A program made the translations under genes and the position numbers. Positions 17,677 through 25,822 of a stretch of 60,460 nt of DNA are shown here, piece after piece. Location of the stretch: positions 44,635 to 105,094 of the forward strand of contig DGWK01000034.1 in assembly GCA_002395235.1 (NCBI GenBank), read 5' to 3'. The stretch comes from Lachnospiraceae bacterium UBA4260. GTDB lineage: Bacteria; Bacillota; Clostridia; Lachnospirales; Lachnospiraceae. The notes below the pieces were generated by a model. It worked only from the letters and a program-made list of their open reading frames with translations, did no database searches and was not told the DNA's origin. The stretch's first letter is position 1. Every line of letters begins with the position of its first letter.

Positions 17677-17707
17677 CCCCGTCTTCAGACGGGGATTTCT
17701 TTTTCTC
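17677..17707 (+). terminator. Hairpin with T-run inside the oxidoreductase operon
   Basis: CCCCGTC (17677-17683), a TTCA loop and GACGGGG (17688-17694) are followed by ATTTCTTTTT. It lies 36 bases after the gamma gene and 56 before the delta gene, so it is a partial terminator or an mRNA-processing boundary. Confidence 0.65.
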
Positions 17708-17762
17708 AAGGGGACAACACCTCAAGGGTACACCCCGAATAATTTAGAAGGGACAACAACCA

Positions 17763-18071
17763 ATGCGAACCGATATCACCAAGATAAATGAGAGATCCCC
17801 CTACACGGATCTCACCGAAGGGCTTCAGCTCTATGCCGGAGGCACCTCCCGCCTGTTTAAGACGGGGGAATGGAGAACGAATACACCGGTACTGGATCAG
17901 GACAAGTGCAGGCAGTGCCTGCTGTGCGCGCCTGTCTGTCCTGATTCCTGTATTCCGGTGCAGGGCGGAAAGAGGCTGGATTTTGACTACGATCACTGCA
18001 AAGGCTGCGGAATCTGCGTCAAGGCGTGCCCCTTCGGCGCGATCACGATGAAGGAGGGAATCGAGGCATGA
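17763..18071 (+). CDS. porD: 2-oxoacid:ferredoxin oxidoreductase, delta (ferredoxin) subunit
   Basis: This 102-residue protein is the 2x[4Fe-4S] delta subunit that passes electrons from the alpha-beta core to ferredoxin. Two cluster motifs are visible: CRQCLLCAPVCP and CKGCGICVKACP, each C-x2-C-x2-C-x3-C-P. An N-terminal arm of about 45 residues precedes them, as in archaeal and some bacterial four-subunit enzymes. Its stop overlaps the alpha start (ATGA). A ribosome-site-like AGAAGGGA precedes the ATG. Confidence 0.92.
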   Translation: MRTDITKINERSPYTDLTEGLQLYAGGTSRLFKTGEWRTNTPVLDQDKCRQCLLCAPVCPDSCIPVQGGKRLDFDYDHCKGCGICVKACPFGAITMKEGIEA

Positions 18072-19288
18072 GCAAAAAGAATGAGAATGTGATGAAGAGC
18101 AGGTCGATCCCGGAGCGTATGTCCGGAAATGAGGCGGTGTCCTACGCGATCCGCCAGGTGAATCCCGACGTCATGCCGGCGTTTCCAATCACGCCGTCCA
18201 CGGAGATCCCGCAGATGGTATCCACTTTTATCGCCAACGGAGAGATCGACACGGAGTTCATTCCGGTGGAGAGCGAACACTCGGCCATGTCGGCGGCCAT
18301 CGGCGCGGAATCGGCGGGAGCCAGGACAATGACGGCGACTTCCTCCGCGGGCCTTGCGCTGATGTGGGAGGAGCTGCTGCTGGCGGCCTCCAACAGGCTG
18401 CCCATCGCGCTGACGCTGGTCAACCGCACACTTTCCGGCCCGATCAACATCAACTGCGACCACTCCGACGGAATGGGCGCGCGGGATACGGGATGGATCC
18501 AGATCTATGCGGAGAACAACCAGGAGGCCTATGACAATTACATCCAGGCCTTTCCGATCGCCGAAGATCCCAGGGTGCACCTGCCGATCATGATCTGCCA
18601 GGACGGCTTTATCACAAGTCACGCCGTCGAAAATATAGAGCTTCTTGAGGACGAACCGGTGAAAGCCTTTGTGGGCGATTATGAGCCGGAGGAATTCCTG
18701 CTCAATCCCGGAAAGTCGGTTGCAGTGGGACCTTACTCAATATCCGCTTATGCTATGGAAGCCAAAAAAGCGCAGGAAGCCGCGATGGAGCGCGCCGGGG
18801 AGGTCATCCTCGAGGTGGCGGAGTGCTTTGCGCAGATGTCCGGAAGGAGCTACGGGTTCTTCGAGGAATACAGAACGGAAGATGCGGACTACCTGATGGT
18901 GATCATGGGCTCTGCGGCGGGAACGGCCAAGGCGGCCGTCGACATGCTGCGGGAGGAAGGACACAAGGTCGGAGTTTTGAAACTCCGCGTGTTCAGGCCT
19001 TTCCCGGAGAAGGAGATCGCGGAGGCGATCAAGAGAAGCGGCTGCAAGGCCGTGGCGATCATGGACCGCTGCGAGAGCTACAACGGATGCAGCGGACCGC
19101 TCGGAAGCGAGATCCCGGCCGGCCTTTACAGAAGCAAGATCATGGTCGATACGGTCAACTATATCTACGGACTGGCGGGCAGAGACTTCACGGTGGACCA
19201 CGTCCGGGAGATCTTTGCGGAGCTTGAGCAAGTGGCAAGAGGCGAAAAAGAAGCGCCTAACCACAAATACATCGGGCTCAGAGAGTGA
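18068..19288 (+). CDS. porA: 2-oxoacid:ferredoxin oxidoreductase, alpha subunit
   Basis: The 406-residue product is the alpha subunit, carrying the pyrimidine-side (PP-like) and transketolase C-terminal domains. AFPITPSTEIPQ near residues 38-49, the SEHSAMSAAIGAE block and TATSSAGLALMWEE are conserved in PorA/VorA proteins. I took the ATG at 18068, which overlaps the delta stop; the longer frame from 18026 lies inside porD. The 3' end is duplicated: the last codons and stop are repeated just downstream (19267-19329). Confidence 0.92.
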   Translation: MSKKNENVMKSRSIPERMSGNEAVSYAIRQVNPDVMPAFPITPSTEIPQMVSTFIANGEIDTEFIPVESEHSAMSAAIGAESAGARTMTATSSAGLALMWEELLLAASNRLPIALTLVNRTLSGPININCDHSDGMGARDTGWIQIYAENNQEAYDNYIQAFPIAEDPRVHLPIMICQDGFITSHAVENIELLEDEPVKAFVGDYEPEEFLLNPGKSVAVGPYSISAYAMEAKKAQEAAMERAGEVILEVAECFAQMSGRSYGFFEEYRTEDADYLMVIMGSAAGTAKAAVDMLREEGHKVGVLKLRVFRPFPEKEIAEAIKRSGCKAVAIMDRCESYNGCSGPLGSEIPAGLYRSKIMVDTVNYIYGLAGRDFTVDHVREIFAELEQVARGEKEAPNHKYIGLRE

Positions 19289-19329
19289 TAAGATAACGGA
19301 TACATCGGACTCAGAGAGTGATAAGATAA
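19267..19329 (+). repeat. Tandem duplication of the porA 3' end
   Basis: A 30-base unit (19267-19296) containing the last porA codons and stop is repeated at 19300-19329 with one mismatch (G19276 versus A19309). The second copy is non-coding and directly precedes the porB ATG, separating alpha and beta genes by 42 bases. Confidence 0.9.
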
Positions 19330-19330
19330 T

Positions 19331-20281
19331 ATGAAAGCAAATGATTACAGCCTTAAGACAATGATGGAAAAGCCCGAGCGCCTTGCGCCCGGTCACCGCA
19401 TGTGCGCAGGATGCGGCGCCACGATCGGCGTCAGAGCCGTGCTGCGCGCGCTTCACGAAGAGGATCAGGCGGTCATCGGCAACGCGACGGGATGCCTGGA
19501 AGTTTCTTCCTATATGTATCCCTACAGCGCCTGGCAGGACAGCTACATCCACAACGCGTTCGAAAATGCGGGCGCGACGCTCAGCGGAGTGGAGACGGCT
19601 TACAAAGCCCTGAAGAAGAAAGGGAAGCTGACAGACAAGGACAATTTCAAGTTCATCACCTTCGGCGGTGACGGCGGAACTTACGATATCGGTTTCCAAT
19701 CGCTCTCCGGCGCGATGGAACGTGGACACGATATGGTCTATGTGTGTTATGATAATGGTGCATATATGAACACCGGAATCCAGAGGTCGTCGGCGACGCC
19801 CATGTTCGCGGATACGACCACGACGCCCGCGGGCAAGGTCTCAAACGGCAAAATACAGTACCGCAAGGACCTCAGCGCCATCATCGCGGAGCATTACGTG
19901 CCCTATGTGGCGCAGACTACTTTGACAAGAGATTTCAAGGACCTGCACAGAAAGGCAGAGACTGCCATCTATACAGAAGGCGCGGCTTTCCTCAACATGA
20001 TGACGCCCTGCCCCAGAGGCTGGCGCTACGATATGAGCGAGATCATGGAGATCTGCAGGCTGGCAGTGGAGACCTGCTACTGGCCGCTCTTCGAAGTGGT
20101 GGAGGGCAAGTGGATCCTGAACTATGAGCCCAAGAACAAGCTTCCGATCGAAGATTTTCTGAAGCCCCAGGGCAGATTCAAGCATCTGTTTAGGCCCGGG
20201 AACGAGGAACTGATCGAGCTCTTCCAGAAGGAAGTGGATAAGAGATGGGAGGATCTTCAGTATCGCTGCGCCAGAGGCTGA
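19331..20281 (+). CDS. porB: 2-oxoacid:ferredoxin oxidoreductase, beta (TPP-binding) subunit
   Basis: The 316-residue beta subunit binds thiamine diphosphate and the proximal [4Fe-4S] cluster. HRMCAGCGA supplies the first two cluster cysteines, GNATGCLEV and GGDGGTYDIG (the TPP/Mg motif) follow, and YDNGAYMNTG is typical of PorB. The normal complement is complete with porC, porD and porA, so the operon should encode a functional enzyme. The start lies two bases after the duplicated porA tail and has no obvious purine-rich site, so expression may depend on coupling with porA. Confidence 0.92.
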   Translation: MKANDYSLKTMMEKPERLAPGHRMCAGCGATIGVRAVLRALHEEDQAVIGNATGCLEVSSYMYPYSAWQDSYIHNAFENAGATLSGVETAYKALKKKGKLTDKDNFKFITFGGDGGTYDIGFQSLSGAMERGHDMVYVCYDNGAYMNTGIQRSSATPMFADTTTTPAGKVSNGKIQYRKDLSAIIAEHYVPYVAQTTLTRDFKDLHRKAETAIYTEGAAFLNMMTPCPRGWRYDMSEIMEICRLAVETCYWPLFEVVEGKWILNYEPKNKLPIEDFLKPQGRFKHLFRPGNEELIELFQKEVDKRWEDLQYRCARG

Positions 20282-20305
20282 TTCCGGTAAATACGGAGGT
20301 GACCA

Positions 20306-21184
20306 ATGACTCTTCTCAGTTATCAGATATTCAAGACCGTCGCGGAGGCGGGAAGCTTTCATAAGGCGGCGGACCTCATAGGGCTGACCCCGTCCGCCAT
20401 CAGCCACGCCGTTTCTTCTATGGAAAAGGAGCTCGGTTTCTCTGTTTTTACAAGGAAGAAAGCAGGCGTCACGCTGACGAGCTACGGAGAGCACCTGATG
20501 CCCTATGTGAACGCGGTCCTCAACAGCGAGGAGAGCCTGCAGCAGGCGGTGGCGGAGTTCAACGGCCTCAAACAGGGAACTGTAAAAGTGGGCGTGTTCT
20601 CCAGTGTCTGCACGAGCTGGATGCCCGATATCATCAAGTCCTTCGGGGAGACGTATCCCGCCATCGAGATCGAGGTCTTCCAGGGAACTTATGACGACGT
20701 GAGCTACTGGATCCGGAATGGGATCGTGGACTTCGGCTTTCTGTCCACGTCCAGTGCGGGAGACCTCAACATCCGGCCTTTCTACAGAGACCCGCTTCTG
20801 TGCATTGTCCCCAAGAACTTCGAGAAGGAGCTGCCGGGCGACAAGATGTCCATCGCTGAGATGGAAAAGCTGCGCTTTGTCGTGCAGCGGGAGTCCACGG
20901 ACGCGGATATTCAGAATTATATGAAGCAGAATCACCTGGATATCCAGACCAGATATCACGTGGTGGACGACCTCTCCACTGTCGTCATGGTGGCGGCAGG
21001 ATTCGGGATCTGCATCATGCCCGAACTCGTCATGAACGACATTCCCTACGACGTGCGCCAGTACAGGATGGAGCCCGACGCGGCCAGGATCATAGGCCTC
21101 GCGGCCATTAATCCGCAGCTGATGGCGCCGGCGGTCCGCACGCTGTACGGACATATTCTCAGTAAATATTCCAATATGGACTGA
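20306..21184 (+). CDS. LysR-family transcriptional regulator
   Basis: A 292-residue LysR regulator with an N-terminal winged helix-turn-helix (about residues 1-60, with AGSFHKAADLIGLTPSAISHAV) and a C-terminal effector-binding domain. It starts 24 bases after porB behind a good GGAGGTGA site, in the same direction. Co-transcription suggests it regulates the oxidoreductase operon or a linked pathway in response to a metabolite. A terminator follows. The effector is unknown. Confidence 0.9.
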   Translation: MTLLSYQIFKTVAEAGSFHKAADLIGLTPSAISHAVSSMEKELGFSVFTRKKAGVTLTSYGEHLMPYVNAVLNSEESLQQAVAEFNGLKQGTVKVGVFSSVCTSWMPDIIKSFGETYPAIEIEVFQGTYDDVSYWIRNGIVDFGFLSTSSAGDLNIRPFYRDPLLCIVPKNFEKELPGDKMSIAEMEKLRFVVQRESTDADIQNYMKQNHLDIQTRYHVVDDLSTVVMVAAGFGICIMPELVMNDIPYDVRQYRMEPDAARIIGLAAINPQLMAPAVRTLYGHILSKYSNMD

Positions 21185-21270
21185 GCGGCGCGCTTTGACA
21201 GCACCGCAAAGCAATCGCTCATAAATCAATAGTTCAATATAATCAATCGTTCCACAGCAAACTCTTCATA

Positions 21271-21307
21271 GTGACAGAAGCACCGCGCTTTCTGTCACTA
21301 TCTTTTT
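21271..21307 (+). terminator. Rho-independent terminator after the LysR gene
   Basis: GTGACAGAA (21271-21279) pairs with TTCTGTCAC (21290-21298), then TATCTTTTT. The 301-base gap 21185-21485 contains this terminator and the structured element that follows. Confidence 0.85.
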
Positions 21308-21315
21308 ACCTGTGT

Positions 21316-21321
21316 TATAAT
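21316..21321 (+). promoter_or_regulatory. Extended -10 overlapping a long dyad
   Basis: TGTTATAAT gives an extended -10 (hexamer 21316-21321). No good -35 is visible. It overlaps the left arm of the dyad at 21319-21353, so the dyad may be an operator. Confidence 0.45.
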
Positions 21322-21431
21322 AACTCAGGGGAGATGTCTCCCACTGAGTTATTGGATGCACACGCGTGCGGAAAGGAAGAAGCCGCCTTACAGGCGGCCC
21401 GCACGCGGCGCAGCGGCTCGCTATGCGAGCC
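21319..21431 (+). repeat. Highly structured leader element before the actin-fold ATPase operon
   Basis: Three inverted repeats lie in series. First, AATAACTCAG + GGGAGA (21319-21334) pairs with TCTCCC + CTGAGTTATT (21337-21353). Second, CGCGTGCGG (21363-21371) pairs with CCGCACGCG (21399-21407), enclosing GCCGCC / GGCGGC (21382-21398). Third, GGCTCGC / GCGAGCC (21415-21431). The part from 21355 shares its ends with the repeat at 10752-10790. Confidence 0.6.
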
Positions 21432-21485
21432 TTTATAGTATTTTACTAGTTCCGACTGAAATAGCTTTGACGCGGGGGATCCGAT

Positions 21486-22379
21486 ATGGAAATGATACAG
21501 TTTCTGGAGGCTGACAAAGAGCAGCTGATGAGCGGGCTGGCCGCAGCATCGGCGCCGGAGAAGGCGCAGAGCGTGGTGGAGAAAGAGTTTGACCGACTCC
21601 TTTTGCGCTACAATGAGGAGTGCATGGAGGAGAAAGTCAGAGACACGGCGAGATACCTGCTGCAGGCGGCCAAGATGATGGTCCCGATGCTATGCGCGGC
21701 GGACGATGTGAAGATCTGGGCGAAGAGCGGCGGGGGCGCGCAGTCCGACGGAAAAACCGAGTTCTCTGTTCCGGTCATTCTCTGCCTGGCGGCAGGGGCG
21801 GTGTTCCTTATCGGTTCTGTCGTGGGACCGGCGGCCTTCTCCGGAAACGGAGTTTCCGTGCCGGGCATCCTGGGCGGATTACCGGCCTCCATTCTGGGAG
21901 GCGTGCTTCTCTTTTTTGCCGGACGACTCTCCGGAAACAGGAAAGCACAGACAGTCGGGGGCGAGCAGCAGGCCGAGGTCAGGGTGAGCGCCGAGAAGGT
22001 CTACAGCTGCATGAGAGCCGTGGTCCTGTCCATCGACAAGAGCCTCGGGGAAGCCGCGGACGCAGTCAGGTACGAGAAAAGCCAGCTGCCTCCGTCTTCC
22101 GGCAACGGGATCTCGCCCGAGGAAGCCGACTTCTTCTCGGCTCTGCTGGAAACTGCCTACAGCCTGCGGGAGGAAAACCCCGACGATATGTCCGCGAGAG
22201 AGATGATCTCGACGACCCGCTACTACCTGCACCGCAGACAGGTGGAGACGGTGGAGCTGGGAGGCGGCAAAAGAGAGTGGTTTGAGCTGCTTCCCGGAAA
22301 GCAGGACATGACGCTGCGTCCGGCTCTTGTGAGGGATGGAACGCTGATCCGCAAGGGACTTGCCGTGACGGCGCTGTGA
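21486..22379 (+). CDS. Unknown protein with two central membrane helices
   Basis: I do not recognise this 297-residue protein. Two hydrophobic helices lie near residues 94-116 and 127-148, flanked by a charged helical N-terminal domain and a soluble C-terminal domain, so both ends would face the cytoplasm. There is no signal peptide. It is followed 10 bases later by an actin-fold ATPase gene with its own membrane segment, which implies that the two act together at the membrane. The ATG is preceded by GGGGGATCC rather than a strong ribosome site. Confidence 0.8.
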   Translation: MEMIQFLEADKEQLMSGLAAASAPEKAQSVVEKEFDRLLLRYNEECMEEKVRDTARYLLQAAKMMVPMLCAADDVKIWAKSGGGAQSDGKTEFSVPVILCLAAGAVFLIGSVVGPAAFSGNGVSVPGILGGLPASILGGVLLFFAGRLSGNRKAQTVGGEQQAEVRVSAEKVYSCMRAVVLSIDKSLGEAADAVRYEKSQLPPSSGNGISPEEADFFSALLETAYSLREENPDDMSAREMISTTRYYLHRRQVETVELGGGKREWFELLPGKQDMTLRPALVRDGTLIRKGLAVTAL

Positions 22380-22389
22380 AGGAGATAAA

Positions 22390-24300
22390 ATGGACCGCTA
22401 TTATGGATTTGACCTGGGAGACGCGGAGAGCGCCGTCTCCTGTTTGAATAAAAGTGATGTGACGGTTCCGCGCATAATCCCGGTGAGGGAAGTGGGGAGC
22501 TTTGTGACCGCTTATGCCAGGCGCAGGGACGGCGCGCTGGTGATCGGCGAAGCGGCCTGTTACGACCCCGAAGCGGTGGAGCGCAAGATCCGGTTTAAGA
22601 GCCGCTTTCTGACCGACACGGCAAGCCGCAGGGACATCAAATCTTTCGCGGCGGGCGTGCTCGGAGAACTGTATATGAGCGGAGACCTGGTCAAGGGGGA
22701 AGACGTCTGCTTCTACGTGGGCTGTCCCGCGGGCTGGGATAAAACGGCGAGGGAGCGCTACAGAGAGCTGTTCGAGGAGGCGGGATATCCGCCGGTTCGC
22801 ATCATCTCCGAGTCCCGCGCCGCGCTGGTGAGCGCCTGCCAGTCCAAGCATTTCCAGGTGGGCTACGATATTTTGTCCAAGCCTGTGCTGGTGGTGGACA
22901 TCGGGTCGTCGACGACAGACTTTGCCTATATCATGGGAGGCAAGGAAGTCGAGCTGCAGACGGCCGGCGAAGTGGCGCTGGGAGGCGGCATCATGGACGA
23001 GGTGGTCCTTGAGTGCGCCCTGGACGCGTCGGTCAGAGGAAACAGGATCCGGGAGATCTTCGAGCAGAGCCCTCCCTGGAAGAGCTACTGCGAGTTTGCC
23101 GCCAGACGGCTTAAGGAAAAATATTTTGCCGACGAAGAGTACTGGAAAGAGAATGACTGCCTGCAGTCGGTCATCATCAGCTATGAAAAGCCCGTAAGGC
23201 TTCAGCTCTTTATGAACAAACGCACGGCGGACCGGGTATTATATGAAGGAATCAGGCAGCTGGGCGGCAAGAGCTTCAAGGATGTCTTTATGGCCAGCCT
23301 CAAGCAGGTCCGCGAGAAGATCCAGGGGGATCTTCCGGAACTGGTCTTTCTGACGGGCGGTGTCTCGAGGCTTCCGGCCATCAGAGACTGGTGCAGGGAG
23401 GCGTTCCCTGAATCTGTCGTGATCACGGGCGCAGAACCGGAGTTCTCGGTCTGCCGCGGCCTTGCGTGGAGCGGCAGGATCGATGAGGAGCTCAGACAGT
23501 TCCGGGCGGAGATCAAGGAACTCGTGAGCTCAAGCGTGGTCGAGAGGATCGTGGGAGCCCACATCGAGGAGCTCTATCGCAGCACTGTCGACATGCTGGT
23601 CAGACCGATTCTGGAAAACGCGGCAATGCCCGTCTTCGACAGATGGAGAGAGGGCGAGATCGAGCGGCTCTCCGACATCAACAAGGAGATGGAGAAGGAG
23701 ATCGAGAATTATCTGCACACGCAGGAGGTGCAGGAGATGCTGGTCCGCCCTGTGGCCCAGTGGCTCAAGCCCGTCTCCTATGAGCTGGAAGAGATGACCA
23801 TGCCCATCTGCATCCGCCACGGCGTGCCTTACAGGGCCCTGAGTCTGAGTTCTTTCCTCTCGATCTCAGATCTGGACATCAAGGTAGACGCCAAGGAAGT
23901 CTTTGCGGTGGAGGAGTTCACATGGATGATCGATACGATCATCTCCATCCTGATCGGCCTTCTGTGCGGCGGCAGCGGCATCGCCCTGATCTCCGGCGGC
24001 ATCACGGGCGTTGTGGCCGGAGCCACGATCTCGCTGATGATCCTGATCCTGGGAAAAGAAAAGATGGAAGAAGCGGCGATGAACATGGTGATCCCGCGTC
24101 CCATGAGAAAACTTGTCCCCAGGGGATATTTCATGTCCCGCATCGAGAAAATCAGCGACGAAGTAAAGAGCACCTTCTACAAGACCCTTGAGAAGGAAAA
24201 GAATGAGGAGATCACAGAGCGCCTTGTGGGCGAGATCTCTGAGCAGATCGAGCAGTGCCTCATGAAAATGGCGGAAGTCGTGGAGATTCCCCTCGGATGA
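22390..24300 (+). CDS. Hsp70/actin-fold ATPase with C-terminal membrane hairpin
   Basis: The N-terminal 360 residues show an actin-superfamily ATPase of Hsp70 or ParM type: phosphate-1 motif YYGFDLGDAES (residues 4-14), phosphate-2 motif VDIGSSTTDFAY (about 169-180) and adenosine motif LTGGVSRLPA (about 321-330). Instead of an Hsp70 peptide-binding domain there is a helical region and a paired hydrophobic segment near residues 513-555, followed by an amphipathic, charged tail. It is therefore probably membrane-anchored. The 636-residue length fits no chaperone I know. It begins 10 bases after the two-TM gene and overlaps the carboxypeptidase gene by four bases. Role unknown. Confidence 0.82.
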   Translation: MDRYYGFDLGDAESAVSCLNKSDVTVPRIIPVREVGSFVTAYARRRDGALVIGEAACYDPEAVERKIRFKSRFLTDTASRRDIKSFAAGVLGELYMSGDLVKGEDVCFYVGCPAGWDKTARERYRELFEEAGYPPVRIISESRAALVSACQSKHFQVGYDILSKPVLVVDIGSSTTDFAYIMGGKEVELQTAGEVALGGGIMDEVVLECALDASVRGNRIREIFEQSPPWKSYCEFAARRLKEKYFADEEYWKENDCLQSVIISYEKPVRLQLFMNKRTADRVLYEGIRQLGGKSFKDVFMASLKQVREKIQGDLPELVFLTGGVSRLPAIRDWCREAFPESVVITGAEPEFSVCRGLAWSGRIDEELRQFRAEIKELVSSSVVERIVGAHIEELYRSTVDMLVRPILENAAMPVFDRWREGEIERLSDINKEMEKEIENYLHTQEVQEMLVRPVAQWLKPVSYELEEMTMPICIRHGVPYRALSLSSFLSISDLDIKVDAKEVFAVEEFTWMIDTIISILIGLLCGGSGIALISGGITGVVAGATISLMILILGKEKMEEAAMNMVIPRPMRKLVPRGYFMSRIEKISDEVKSTFYKTLEKEKNEEITERLVGEISEQIEQCLMKMAEVVEIPLG

Positions 24301-25100
24301 GGAGGATGATCCGGGCGGCTCTGCCGGTACTGATCGCCCTTCTCGCCGGCGTCGGCGCACTGGCTGCGGAAGGGCAGAATGCAAAAGAACAAGCTGCGGT
24401 GCAGAACACGGGAAGTCCTTTAGGAACACTGATCGCCCTGGCCGGCGACAGGGTCGTGGATCAGGCGGCTAAAATCGGGGAGGACGTGGCCGTCGCGGCG
24501 GCGGACCCCTACAGAGACCGACCGGATATAGATCCGAACGACTGGATGTATATTTTGGCAAATCCGTGGAACGAGATCGGCGATTACACGCCGGAACTTG
24601 CGTCCCTGGAGGGGCAGAAGTTCGATGTGCGCATCATAGAGCCGATGAAAGCGATGGTGGAGGCTGCCAGAACACAGGGGCTCAGCGTTGTGCTCTCCTC
24701 CGGCTACCGGAGCTATGCGACGCAGGTCTATCTGTTTAACCGGAAAGTGGACCAGTACGGGGAGGCGGTGGCGCAGACCATCGTCGCAAGGCCCGGGACC
24801 AGCGAGCACCAGACGGGGCTGTGCTGCGACATCACGGACCGCTACTATGAGATGAAGGACGCAAGCCTCGAGAACACGGACATGTACAAGTGGATGAGCG
24901 AGCACTGTGCGGAGTTCGGTTTTATCGTCCGCTTTCCCAAGGGAAAGGAAGATGTGACCGGCATCATCTATGAGCCCTGGCACTTCCGCTATGTGGGAGT
25001 GGAGGCGGCCGTCTACATGACGGAGCATGACCTGACCTTGGAGGAGTTCCTCGATCTCTACAGAGAGGACAAGGAAAGAGCCGCGGAAAGCGGAAGCTGA
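24297..25100 (+). CDS. D-alanyl-D-alanine carboxypeptidase, VanY (M15B) family
   Basis: This 267-residue exported zinc peptidase should trim the terminal D-Ala from peptidoglycan stem peptides. A basic start and hydrophobic stretch (residues 1-24, MRRMIRAALPVLIALLAG) form a signal peptide or anchor. SSGYRSYATQ (about 132-141), SEHQTGLCCDI (about 168-178, zinc ligands His and Asp) and EPWHFRYVG (about 226-234, zinc ligand His) are the M15B signatures. The ATG overlaps the previous stop (ATGA), indicating translational coupling to the actin-fold ATPase. The coupling ties that unknown system to the cell wall. No other resistance genes of the van type are nearby. Confidence 0.9.
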   Translation: MRRMIRAALPVLIALLAGVGALAAEGQNAKEQAAVQNTGSPLGTLIALAGDRVVDQAAKIGEDVAVAAADPYRDRPDIDPNDWMYILANPWNEIGDYTPELASLEGQKFDVRIIEPMKAMVEAARTQGLSVVLSSGYRSYATQVYLFNRKVDQYGEAVAQTIVARPGTSEHQTGLCCDITDRYYEMKDASLENTDMYKWMSEHCAEFGFIVRFPKGKEDVTGIIYEPWHFRYVGVEAAVYMTEHDLTLEEFLDLYREDKERAAESGS

Positions 25101-25150
25101 CCGCAACCGCCGGAGGAGCGGCGCGGGCGGCAGGCCCTGAAAGAAACTGT

Positions 25151-25178
25151 TCGACATATTGTCGAATTAAATATTACG
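25151..25178 (+). promoter_or_regulatory. Palindrome over a candidate thrH promoter
   Basis: TTCGACA-TAT-TGTCGAA (25151-25167) is a perfect dyad with 7-base arms. Read as a promoter, TTCGAC (25151-25156) and TATTAC (25173-25178) are separated by 16 bases. The dyad would cover the -35, as an operator does. Confidence 0.4.
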
Positions 25179-25198
25179 TACTTAGAAAGGAAGAAACG

Positions 25199-25810
25199 AT
25201 GTACATTACCTGTCTTGATATGGAAGGAGTTCTGGTACCCGAGATCTGGATCGCTTTTTCTGAGGTGAGCGGAATCCCCGAGCTGAGAAGGACGACAAGG
25301 GACGAGCCCGACTACGATAAGCTCATGAAGTGGAGGATCGGGATCCTCAAAGAGCACGGCCTCGGCCTCAAGGAGATCCAGGACGTCATTGCCAAAATAG
25401 AACCCCTGCCGGGAGCAAGAGAATTTCTGGATGAGCTTCGCTCCTTCACGCAGGTGATCATCATCAGCGACACTTTTACGGAGTTCGCCATGCCCCTCAT
25501 GGAGAAGCTGGGATGGCCCACGCTCTTTTGCAATTCCCTGGAAGTGGCTCCGAGCGGCGAGATCACGGGCTACAAGATGCGCATTCGGCAGTCCAAGCTC
25601 AGCACCGTAAAGGCGCTGCAGTCCATCGGGTTCGACACGATCGCCAGCGGAGACAGCTACAATGACCTGGATATGATCCTGGCCAGCAAAGCCGGCTATC
25701 TCTTCCGGACCACGGAGAAGATCAAGCAGGACTATCCGCAGCTGCCCGCTTTTGAGGAATTTGACGAGCTGATGGGAGCCATCAAGAAGGAGATGGGGAT
25801 TATCAAATAA
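25199..25810 (+). CDS. thrH: Phosphoserine phosphatase / homoserine phosphotransferase (ThrH-like HAD)
   Basis: The 203-residue HAD protein closely resembles Pseudomonas ThrH, an enzyme that dephosphorylates phosphoserine and can transfer the phosphate to homoserine. Shared features are CLDMEGVLVPEIWIAF at the N terminus (nucleophile Asp7, Glu9 in the D-x-E variant typical of ThrH), TTRDEPDYDKLMKWR, IISDTF and ASGDSYNDLDM. Length equals that of ThrH. The ATG follows AAAGGAAG. It is monocistronic, with a dyad-covered promoter and a strong terminator. No other serine or threonine genes are nearby, so which activity matters here is unknown. Confidence 0.9.
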   Translation: MYITCLDMEGVLVPEIWIAFSEVSGIPELRRTTRDEPDYDKLMKWRIGILKEHGLGLKEIQDVIAKIEPLPGAREFLDELRSFTQVIIISDTFTEFAMPLMEKLGWPTLFCNSLEVAPSGEITGYKMRIRQSKLSTVKALQSIGFDTIASGDSYNDLDMILASKAGYLFRTTEKIKQDYPQLPAFEEFDELMGAIKKEMGIIK

Positions 25811-25822
25811 GGGATCGGAACA

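Noticed and set aside
21185..21485. tRNA or known small RNA in the structured gap
   Set aside because: No cloverleaf with an anticodon arm or T-loop signature could be folded from the sequence, and no known RNA family pattern was recognised.
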